Source of the DNA: an uncultured Phycisphaerae bacterium
GTDB lineage: Bacteria > Planctomycetota > Phycisphaerae > Phycisphaerales > SM1A02
Direction: 5' to 3'
Length of the DNA: 12,314 bases
Assembly (NCBI GenBank): GCA_913046275.1
Contig: CAJWSE010000023.1
Location: 1-12,314 of the forward strand
Part shown: piece by piece, positions 6,016 through 12,314 of the stretch
Position numbering within the stretch: the stretch's first letter is position 1
Layout: every line of letters begins with the position of its first letter
Position numbers and translations under genes: made by a program
Notes under the pieces: generated by a model
The model's database searches: none
The model's input: the letters and a program-made list of their open reading frames with translations, nothing else
What the model was told of the DNA's origin: nothing

Positions 6016-7563
6016 GTGAAGATTAAAACAGACGAAATCACATCAGTCATCAAACAAGAAATTGACCAGTTCACAAGTGAATTGGAAATTTCAGAAGTCG
6101 GTCAAGTTGTCGAGGTTGGCGACGGAATCGCTAGAATTTATGGTCTCTCCGGTTGCATGGCTGGTGAACTACTTGAATTTGAAACATCTCGTGGCGCAGT
6201 TATGGGTCAAGCGATGAACCTTGAGGAAGATACTGTTGGTGCAATTATTTATGGCGATTACCTCGCTGTCGAAGAAGGTAATACTGTTCGCACAACAAAC
6301 CGACTCCTTGAAGTGCCCACTGGACCAGAAATGCTTGGCCGTGTCGTTGATCCACTCGGAAATCCTGTTGATGGTGGACCCCCAATCAATGCTTCGGCAA
6401 CTGCCAAGTTGGACATTGTGGCGCCTGGCATTTCAGCTCGACAACCTGTTGTTGAGCCAATGCAAACAGGCATTAAGGCTGTGGACTCAATGATTCCAAT
6501 CGGACGCGGTCAACGTGAATTAATTATTGGAGATCGCAAAACAGGTAAGACTGCTGTTGCGCTCGATGCAATTATCAACCAAAAACAATACTGGGGTACA
6601 GACGAGGCTGTTGTCTGTGTCTATGTTGCGGTTGGGCAAAAAGATTCTACTGTTGCGGCGGTCATTGACACATTGAAAAAGAATGGTGCAATGGAATACA
6701 CTATTGTTGTTGTAGCTGGATCTTCAACCGCTGCCCCGCTTCAATACATCGCTCCTTATGCTGGTTGTGCAATGGGTGAGTACTTCATGTGGCAAGGGAA
6801 AGAAGGCAAGACTCCAAAGCATGCACTTTGTATCTACGATGATCTTTCAAAACAAGCTACGGCATATCGTCAATTATCGCTACTCCTACGCCGGCCGCCT
6901 GGACGTGAAGCATTCCCCGGAGACGTGTTCTACCTACACAGCCGCTTGCTTGAACGCGCAACAAAACTGTCGAATGAGAATGGTGGCGGCAGCTTAACCG
7001 CACTACCTATTATTGAAACACAGGAAGGCGATGTTTCGGCCTACATTCCAACAAACGTAATTTCAATTACAGATGGTCAGATCTACCTACAACCAGAGCT
7101 CTTTGCCTCTGGTGTTCGCCCAGCGATTAATGTAGGTATTTCGGTAAGTCGGGTTGGCGGTAATGCACAGATTAAAGCGATGAAGGAAGTGGCGGGTTCG
7201 CTACGCCTCGATCTCGCTGCATATCGAGAACTTGAAGCATTCGCACAGCTTGGGACTGAACTGGACGCTGCATCTCAGCAACAACTGGACCGCGGTGCTC
7301 GTCTTGTAGAACTTCTTAAGCAGGGGCAATACACGCCATACAAGGCCATTGACCAGGCAATTTCCATTTATGCGGCATCAAAAGGATTCCTTGATGATGT
7401 TGAACTTACAGAGGTACATGCCTTTGAAGAAGGATTACTTGAATATATGAATACTTCAGCAAAAGCAACAAAAGACAAACTTGTTGAATCAAAGTCATTC
7501 AAGGGTCTTGAGGATGACTTTAACGCTGCGGTTAAAGACTACAAAGCAACCTTTACTGCTTAA
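6016..7563 (+). CDS. atpA: F-type ATP synthase F1 subunit alpha
   Basis: Non-catalytic nucleotide-binding subunit of the F1 head. The 515-aa product (usual length about 500-515) has the N-terminal beta-barrel opening ([11 protein letters not shown], 34-44), the Walker A loop GDRKTGKT (172-179), the Walker B region [13 protein letters not shown] (279-291), and the alpha/beta signature [10 protein letters not shown] (369-378) followed by R379, the arginine finger equivalent. Most alpha subunits read GDRQTGKT; here the Gln is Lys. The start codon is GTG with GAGGA 5 nt upstream. A strong terminator follows the stop within about 25 nt and the next gene is unrelated, so gamma, beta and epsilon are not in this operon. 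The frame is intact and there is no sign of decay. Confidence 0.98.
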   Translation: MKIKTDEITSVIKQEIDQFTSELEISEVGQVVEVGDGIARIYGLSGCMAGELLEFETSRGAVMGQAMNLEEDTVGAIIYGDYLAVEEGNTVRTTNRLLEVPTGPEMLGRVVDPLGNPVDGGPPINASATAKLDIVAPGISARQPVVEPMQTGIKAVDSMIPIGRGQRELIIGDRKTGKTAVALDAIINQKQYWGTDEAVVCVYVAVGQKDSTVAAVIDTLKKNGAMEYTIVVVAGSSTAAPLQYIAPYAGCAMGEYFMWQGKEGKTPKHALCIYDDLSKQATAYRQLSLLLRRPPGREAFPGDVFYLHSRLLERATKLSNENGGGSLTALPIIETQEGDVSAYIPTNVISITDGQIYLQPELFASGVRPAINVGISVSRVGGNAQIKAMKEVAGSLRLDLAAYRELEAFAQLGTELDAASQQQLDRGARLVELLKQGQYTPYKAIDQAISIYAASKGFLDDVELTEVHAFEEGLLEYMNTSAKATKDKLVESKSFKGLEDDFNAAVKDYKATFTA

Positions 7564-7584
7564 TTTTCTTGCTACATTTGACCT

Positions 7585-7615
7585 AAAAGCCCCTGGCATC
7601 GCTAGGGGCTTTTTT
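7585..7615 (+). terminator. intrinsic terminator of the atp operon
   Basis: Stem AGCCCCT (7588-7594) with AGGGGCT (7604-7610), extendable by AAA/TTT to ten pairs, a 9-nt loop and a run of six T from 7610. It lies 22 nt after the atpA stop. The GC-rich core and U-tract make it a textbook rho-independent terminator. Confidence 0.9.
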
Positions 7616-7616
7616 A

Positions 7617-7672
7617 TTGAACATACTAAATATCTTGGCGTATAAGTTGACATCGTTTCTATGGTTATAAAT
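7617..7672 (+). promoter_or_regulatory. presumed cysQ operon promoter region
   Basis: Between the terminator and cysQ there are TTGAAC (7617-7622) with an 18-nt spacer to TATAAG (7641-7646), a perfect TTGACA (7647-7652), and TATAAA (7666-7671). The last two are only 13 nt apart, too close for a standard pair, so the first pair is the best fit; I cannot decide which is used. A promoter is expected here because a terminator lies directly upstream. Confidence 0.4.
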
Positions 7673-7689
7673 CGGCTTTTTAGCCGATT
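7670..7689 (+). promoter_or_regulatory. 8-bp hairpin or palindromic operator before cysQ
   Basis: AATCGGCT (7670-7677) and AGCCGATT (7682-7689) form a perfect stem with a TTTT loop, 12 nt before the cysQ ATG and just ahead of its weak purine-rich binding site (AGAAGAGAAAG). No T-tract follows, so it is not a terminator. It could be an operator for a dimeric repressor or a 5'-UTR structure. Confidence 0.55.
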
Positions 7690-7701
7690 AGAAGAGAAAG
7701 C

Positions 7702-8727
7702 ATGAGTGATTTAACGAAACAACACCGTCTAATTCCTGCCGCACTCGACGCTGTCTGCACAGCCTGTGCTGTTTCACGAGCAATACAGGCAAATGTCGAG
7801 CTACTGAAACAAATTACTAAAGATGACAAAAGCCCGGTTACAGTAGCAGACTATGCCGTTCAAGCAATTATTGCGCTGAGCTTGGCTGAGCATCTCAATG
7901 AAAATGACCGCCTCATTGTTGGTGAAGAAGATGCAAAAGAACTACGAAGCGAAAATCAACAACTTATCCGCCAAGCAGTACTACAGGCTGTCCAAACATG
8001 GAAGCCTCAAGTCAGCGAAGAGCAAATGCTTGAGGCAATTGACCATTGTGATCATGATGGCTCCTCAGAAGGATATTGGGCACTTGATCCAATTGATGGT
8101 ACAAAAGGCTTTCTTCGTGGACAACACTACGCTATTGCACTTGGAAGAATAGAGCACGGTGAAGTGGTAGCAGGTGTTATGGGCTGTCCAAATCTATCTG
8201 CTAATCAAAGCCATCCCCTCAATTGCAATGACCCTGAAGGCGTAGTCTACGCTGCCTCTAAAGGCGCTGGTGCATGGGAATATGCAAAGTGCGAACCGGA
8301 TACTCAACCAATGCGCATTGTTTCTTCTTTATATAAACAAGAAGCGCCACTTCGTTTTTGTGAATCTGCTGAAAAAGGGCATTCAAACAGAGGAGATAGT
8401 GGCAGAATCATTGACAACATCGGTACAGAAGGCGATTCAGCGCGTCTGGATTCACAATGCAAATATGCGCTTGTTGCACGTGGTCAAGCTGACGGCTACC
8501 TCAGATTACCCACAAGCAAAACTTACGTTGAAAAAATATGGGACCACGCGGCCGGACTTTGCATTGCGCAGGAAGCAGGTGCAATTGTGAGTGATGTATC
8601 TGGGAAAATGCTTGATTTCACACATGGCGCAAGGCTTGAACAAAACCGTGGAGTCATTTGTGCCATCGCTGGACTGCATGAAAGGATTATCGCAACAATT
8701 AATGAACTTGCGATTGATCAAGAATGA
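7702..8727 (+). CDS. cysQ: 3'(2'),5'-bisphosphate nucleotidase, HAL2/CysQ type (inositol monophosphatase superfamily)
   Basis: Probably hydrolyses PAP (3'-phosphoadenosine 5'-phosphate) to AMP, removing the by-product of PAPS use. The metal-binding motifs of the inositol monophosphatase fold are all present: GEED (74-77), WALDPIDGTKGF (126-137, with D129 and D132) and WDHAAG (270-275, D271). ESAEKGHSNRGDS (221-233) and KYALVARGQADGYLRLP match the pattern of yeast Met22/Hal2 and plant SAL1, more than E. coli CysQ. The 341-aa length also fits the HAL2 branch. Members of this branch are inhibited by Li+ or Na+. The stop overlaps the start of an SLC13 permease as ATGA, which suits a sulfate-assimilation role. 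Inositol phosphate activity cannot be excluded. Confidence 0.9.
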   Translation: MSDLTKQHRLIPAALDAVCTACAVSRAIQANVELLKQITKDDKSPVTVADYAVQAIIALSLAEHLNENDRLIVGEEDAKELRSENQQLIRQAVLQAVQTWKPQVSEEQMLEAIDHCDHDGSSEGYWALDPIDGTKGFLRGQHYAIALGRIEHGEVVAGVMGCPNLSANQSHPLNCNDPEGVVYAASKGAGAWEYAKCEPDTQPMRIVSSLYKQEAPLRFCESAEKGHSNRGDSGRIIDNIGTEGDSARLDSQCKYALVARGQADGYLRLPTSKTYVEKIWDHAAGLCIAQEAGAIVSDVSGKMLDFTHGARLEQNRGVICAIAGLHERIIATINELAIDQE

Positions 8728-10568
8728 TTGGTCAGTGGATTGATGACTCATATAACCCCTGGATTACATTGGCTATTCTCTGCCTCGTTGTCCTAACGCT
8801 CATAATACGAAAAAAAACCGGGCCGGATTTAGTCATGGCAGGCGGCCTTGTCTTGCTACTGCTGTTTGGGATTATTGACGTTGCTGAAGCAACTGCTGGA
8901 TTTGCGCAACGACCCATTCTGATGATTGCGGGGCTATTCGTTGTTGCGGCAGCATTGCAAGAAACAGGCGGAATTGAAGTCATTGGGCATAAACTTCTAG
9001 GCAAGCCAAAGACTCTTGCAAAAGCTCAATTTAGAATGATGATTCCTGTTGCTGCAATGTCAGCATTCATGAACACGACCCCTATTGTGGCAATGTATTT
9101 GCCAATGGTCAATAACTGGGCTAAACGACTTAAAATTCCTGCCTCAAAACTTTTTATGCCACTTAGTTTCGCAGGCATTTTAGGTGGGCAAGGCACAATG
9201 ATTGGAACGGGGTCAAACCTTATAATCATGGGGTTGTTTATTGAATGGTGGGAGTCCCCCCCCCAGTGGGTATCAACACTCCAATTGTCTGCACCAAGTA
9301 GCGCAATAAGCATGTGGGGAGCTGCATGGATTGGTGTCCCTGTTGCATTTTTTGGAATTCTCTTTATTGTCATAACTTCAAAATGGCTGGTTGCAACAAG
9401 GCAATTACCCGAGAATGAACAACGTGGCTCTAGAGAGCGTGGAATCACCATGACCATTAAACAGGGTTCTCCAATTGTTGGGAAAACTGTAGAGGCAGCT
9501 GATCTTCGTGAACTTCCGGGACTGTTCCTTGCTACAGTTATCCGCGAATCTGAAAAATTTCAAGCAGATCCAAATACAATACTTCAAAAAAATGACAAGC
9601 TCGTTTTTGTTGGAGATCTTGGATCAGTTGTTGAATTGCGTAAAACACGCGATCTCATCCCCGCAGAAGAAGATGTTGGAGGGCGTGCTTTTTCTAGAAA
9701 AATGATCGAGGCTGTTGTTTCAAGCAGTTCACCTCTTGTTGGAACGACCATTCGCGAGTCGAAATTTCGCTCGCGGTACAACGCCGTCATTCTTTCGGTC
9801 CATCGAAATGGTAAATATCTCAATCAAAAAATTGGCCCAATAAAACTACAACCAGGTGATACACTGCTGCTTGAATCTGGTGGGGAATTTTTAAAAACGT
9901 GGGAACATAGCGCAGATTTTTATGTTGTCTCTGAAATTCAGGGCTCAAGGCCACCATTAAGAGAAAAAGCTTGGATATCGCTTGCTCTTCTTGGCGCATT
10001 AATCCTTTCATTAACATTTGGAATCATGGACAGGATTGCATCAATTTGGCTTTGTGGTCTATTGATGGTTCTTTTCAAATGCATCAACGGACCAACTGCT
10101 CGCAAAGCTATCAATATTCAAGTGCTTATTGTGATCGGCGCAGCGATAGGTATTGGCAAGGGTGTGCAAGTTAGTGGTCTTGCAGCACTCTCAAGTGGTG
10201 CTTTGCTCGATTTTGCAAGCAACGCACAAATTGGCAACTATGGAACACTCTTCCTGATTTTCATAATGACTAGTATTGGCGCGCAACTCATGACGAATTT
10301 TGGTGCCGCAGTCATAATGTTCCCAATTGTAATTGGTGCCGCTGAAGGTCTTGGGGTAAGCCCATATCCATTTGTCTTTACTATGATGGCAGCAGCTGGA
10401 TGCAACTTTATAACGCCATTTACATATCAAACTAATCTCATGGTGTATGGGCCAGGCGGATATCATTTTTCTGATTTTCCAAAACTCGGGATTCCTCTGA
10501 CTCTACTTGTTGCATTGATTGCAACATTCGTTGCGCCAACTGTATTTCCCTTTATCCCCTTCCAATGA
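8724..10568 (+). CDS. SLC13-family anion permease with two RCK_C domains (possible sulfate transporter)
   Basis: Inner-membrane transporter of 614 aa arranged as an N-terminal membrane half (about 12-230), a cytoplasmic insert with two TrkA_C/RCK_C domains (about 241-310 and 331-405) and a C-terminal membrane half (about 417-610). The two repeat hairpins are recognisable from NTTP (117-120) and GTGSNL (161-166) in the first half, and MTNFGAA (523-529) and TPFTYQTNLMVYGPGGY (564-580) in the second. This layout is that of the SAC1/SLT-like sodium:sulfate group, so sulfate or a related anion is a reasonable substrate. Coupling with the PAP phosphatase gene (ATGA overlap) strengthens the sulfur link. 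A run of nine C (9256-9264) encodes S178-P-P. The ATG overlaps the upstream stop. Confidence 0.88.
   Translation: MIGQWIDDSYNPWITLAILCLVVLTLIIRKKTGPDLVMAGGLVLLLLFGIIDVAEATAGFAQRPILMIAGLFVVAAALQETGGIEVIGHKLLGKPKTLAKAQFRMMIPVAAMSAFMNTTPIVAMYLPMVNNWAKRLKIPASKLFMPLSFAGILGGQGTMIGTGSNLIIMGLFIEWWESPPQWVSTLQLSAPSSAISMWGAAWIGVPVAFFGILFIVITSKWLVATRQLPENEQRGSRERGITMTIKQGSPIVGKTVEAADLRELPGLFLATVIRESEKFQADPNTILQKNDKLVFVGDLGSVVELRKTRDLIPAEEDVGGRAFSRKMIEAVVSSSSPLVGTTIRESKFRSRYNAVILSVHRNGKYLNQKIGPIKLQPGDTLLLESGGEFLKTWEHSADFYVVSEIQGSRPPLREKAWISLALLGALILSLTFGIMDRIASIWLCGLLMVLFKCINGPTARKAINIQVLIVIGAAIGIGKGVQVSGLAALSSGALLDFASNAQIGNYGTLFLIFIMTSIGAQLMTNFGAAVIMFPIVIGAAEGLGVSPYPFVFTMMAAAGCNFITPFTYQTNLMVYGPGGYHFSDFPKLGIPLTLLVALIATFVAPTVFPFIPFQ
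9256..9264 (+). repeat. C9 homopolymer tract inside the permease gene
   Basis: Nine consecutive C spanning codons 178-181 (S-P-P-Q), in a gene that otherwise uses few such runs. It lies between two membrane segments of the first half. A one-base slip would destroy the frame downstream. The present length keeps the frame open. Confidence 0.95.
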
Positions 10569-11488
10569 AATTAATCCAAAGATTTGCAATAATTTTCGGA
10601 GTGGTTTTGATTAGCGCCTGGTCCATAGGAATCCTATTCTCTGACGCATACTTTTGGAGCCAGTGGCTTGCCTGGATTCCCACAATTTTAGTTACTCTGT
10701 TCCTCTCTGCGGTTGCGTTAGTCTTGTATATGACCAACAAAAAAAACGTCGCTGTAATTTTTTCTATTTTGACGCTTATTCTTGCGCTTGTATATTGTTT
10801 TATTGACAACCGATTCCTCGCAAAAAATACAACCAAAGGTGAAATTTCACTGCTTGGTTGGACGATGAGTCATTCCAAAGAGACAAGTTCGGGCGCCTCT
10901 GCTGATTTTATTATAGGAATTGATGCAGATATTACGGTGCTCACTCATGGCTGGTATGTGCGTAGTGAACGGTCACTGCGCGATTGGATTTCTAAGCACG
11001 GGACTCTAGTTGTGAACAGTCAGTTCACAATGATCACAAAGTACAAACCGATCCAAAGCATTTCACTCATTGCAAATGATGGTATCTACATTTCAAAATT
11101 TGTCCTCGATACAACCGAAATACTTGGAGACATTCTCGTTATTTGGACATTGGATTTACCTTCTACTTTATCTGATTCCAAAATGAACATTGCAAAAAAA
11201 GTCAAACGGCTAATTGATGAAACACAAGAAAGCCCGCCTGATATTGTTCTTGGGGATTTTAATATGACTCGAAACAGTGCTGCTCTACATAGCATATTCC
11301 CTAAATATCAGCATGGCGCTGATGAAGCTGGAGTTGGCCTGCTAGCTTCGTTTCCTATGAAATACCCGCTTTATCACATTGATCATACGCTTCTTGCAGA
11401 TTCCGTTATAGCTGAGAAATACAAACTTATTAATCCAAAATTTGGGCGACACCGTACGCAGTATATTGAGATTAGTGCAGCTCAATAA
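10565..11488 (+). CDS. membrane-anchored endonuclease/exonuclease/phosphatase-fold protein, probably degenerate
   Basis: The 307-aa product has three N-terminal membrane helices (about 7-25, 36-56, 62-80) followed by a domain of about 210 residues resembling the EEP (DNase I-like) fold. Motif IVLGDFNMTRNS (228-238) with GDFN at 230-233 is clear, and HIDHTLL (271-277) fits the IDHI strand. Other catalytic positions look lost: the usual LQE motif appears as LTH (126-128), the opening N is replaced in GWTM (98-101), and the closing SDH is GRH (294-296). It may therefore be a non-enzymatic member or a much altered one. Three-helix EEP proteins are common, substrates mostly unknown. ATGA overlap with the permease indicates coupled translation; the link to sulfur metabolism is unproven. 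Confidence 0.7.
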   Translation: MKLIQRFAIIFGVVLISAWSIGILFSDAYFWSQWLAWIPTILVTLFLSAVALVLYMTNKKNVAVIFSILTLILALVYCFIDNRFLAKNTTKGEISLLGWTMSHSKETSSGASADFIIGIDADITVLTHGWYVRSERSLRDWISKHGTLVVNSQFTMITKYKPIQSISLIANDGIYISKFVLDTTEILGDILVIWTLDLPSTLSDSKMNIAKKVKRLIDETQESPPDIVLGDFNMTRNSAALHSIFPKYQHGADEAGVGLLASFPMKYPLYHIDHTLLADSVIAEKYKLINPKFGRHRTQYIEISAAQ

Positions 11489-11495
11489 CGAGGCA

Positions 11496-12287
11496 CTATC
11501 TATTGAAAATCTCATAAATTAAATCATCAAGTTCACGAATGCCATTAAAATCTGAAGGCGGCAAAGCGGCGAGTTTTGTTCGAATAATTACATCATCAAC
11601 CCATGAAACTGATCCATCACCTCGTAGCTGATTGTAACCAACGCCGTGACTATAATCGGATTTTGTTTGTAAGCCATCAGTTATTAAGATTAGCTTTTCA
11701 CCTTGCAAAAGTGAACGTCGCTTCCCTGTTCGCCAATCTTTATGACCTGCATAATGATAATTTCCATAGAGATCTTCATTAATCACAGGTTCTTCCCAGC
11801 ATTCTTTGCATTCGTCTACTTTGTGTTCCCCTTTGTGGCTTGGACAATAATAGACTGATGGCTCATCGCAATAATGCCAACGATATAAATGGCCCAGGCC
11901 ATCCCAACTGGAATCTGGTAAAGGTTCTGGGACTGGAATACCCACTTCATTTGCAATTTGAGGACTAGCTAACTGAACCCCATTTCGCACCTTCCCAAGA
12001 AAACCAGGATTTGGTTCTGGTAAATCAAGCGAACTTGCAGCAGGTAGTTTGTACCTTCTTGAACCAGCATACATCGTTATTGCTTGACCAAGTTGGCGCT
12101 GATTTGAACCACAAAGAACTCGATGTGCATTTTCACGGACCGATGATAATGCTGGAAGAAGAAGCCCTGCGAGAAGTGACGTTATGCTCATTACAACAAC
12201 AAGCTCAAGCAAACTGAATCCTCGCGAATAATTCTTCACATAGTCTTGGCGACTAAATTCTCTAGATGTTTCATTGTTGTATTGCAT
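11496..12287 (-). CDS. type IV pilin-like (pseudopilin) protein with H-X9-DG motif
   Basis: The N-terminus carries a prepilin peptidase site, RG|FSLLELVVVMSITSLLAGLLLPAL, with cleavage after G23, F24 as +1 and E28 as the +5 glutamate, then the hydrophobic helix. The globular part has YYCPSH (146-151), several cysteines (C140, C148, C160, C163) and H214 followed by nine residues and D224-G225, the H-X9-DG motif typical of very abundant PVC-group pseudopilins. Such proteins are usually exported; individual roles are unknown. The ATG at 12287 gives an unusually long 23-residue leader and has no Shine-Dalgarno. A GTG at 12239 would give the seven-residue leader MKNYSRG, normal for type IV prepilins. 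An in-frame TGA at 12303-12305 limits further extension. The gene converges with its neighbour, 7 nt apart. Confidence 0.88.
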   Translation of the reverse strand: MQYNNETSREFSRQDYVKNYSRGFSLLELVVVMSITSLLAGLLLPALSSVRENAHRVLCGSNQRQLGQAITMYAGSRRYKLPAASSLDLPEPNPGFLGKVRNGVQLASPQIANEVGIPVPEPLPDSSWDGLGHLYRWHYCDEPSVYYCPSHKGEHKVDECKECWEEPVINEDLYGNYHYAGHKDWRTGKRRSLLQGEKLILITDGLQTKSDYSHGVGYNQLRGDGSVSWVDDVIIRTKLAALPPSDFNGIRELDDLIYEIFNR

Positions 12288-12314
12288 ATAGCTTGCGTCA
12301 ATTCATACAAAAAG

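Noticed and set aside
7647..7671. TTGACA and TATAAA as a standard sigma-70 promoter for cysQ
   Set aside because: The spacer is only 13 nt, outside the usual 16-18.
9026..9457. Antisense open frame of 143 codons opposite the permease gene
   Set aside because: It lies fully inside a well supported SLC13 gene, its product has no family features and the codon pattern follows that of the sense gene.

Overview
The window looks like part of a bacterial chromosome of moderate to low GC. It is densely packed with housekeeping genes and shows no phage, insertion sequence, CRISPR or RNA gene. Two features point to the Planctomycetota or wider PVC group: a membrane protein with a CGYDL...CPECG zinc ribbon, and a pseudopilin with an H-X9-DG motif. 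The Phycisphaerae are possible, but assignment below phylum is inference.

Positions 1-2188 (+) carry the end of trkA, trkH and a small zinc-ribbon membrane protein, with 2-nt gaps. They look like one potassium-uptake transcription unit. Positions 2193-2750 (-) hold a solitary nuoI (complex I 8Fe-8S ferredoxin subunit). It converges on the trk unit with a 4-nt gap and diverges from the ATP synthase genes across only 76 bp. That 76-bp gap has -10-like elements placed so close to both start codons that both mRNAs may be leaderless.

Positions 2827-7563 (+) hold atpZ-atpI-atpB-atpE-atpF-atpH-atpA, which encode the whole Fo sector plus delta and alpha of an F-type ATP synthase. A strong intrinsic terminator follows atpA at once, so gamma, beta and epsilon must be encoded elsewhere. 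The c subunit looks proton-type and has a signal-peptide-like N-terminus. It is flanked by a 14-bp stem-loop on the 3' side and a structured leader on the 5' side, which may set its high stoichiometry.

Positions 7702-11488 (+) hold three genes joined by ATGA overlaps: a HAL2/CysQ-type 3'(2'),5'-bisphosphate nucleotidase, an SLC13 permease with two RCK_C domains, and a membrane-anchored, apparently degenerate endonuclease/exonuclease/phosphatase-fold protein. The first two suggest sulfate or other sulfur-anion uptake and handling of the PAP by-product. Positions 11496-12287 (-) encode the pseudopilin.

The longest stretch without a gene is 7564-7701 (138 nt), which holds the atpA terminator and the presumed cysQ promoter with a hairpin. 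I did not find a clearly new multi-gene system. The points most worth checking are the split ATP synthase operon, the solitary nuoI on a divergent promoter, the hairpins around atpE, the degenerate EEP protein and a C9 tract in the permease gene.
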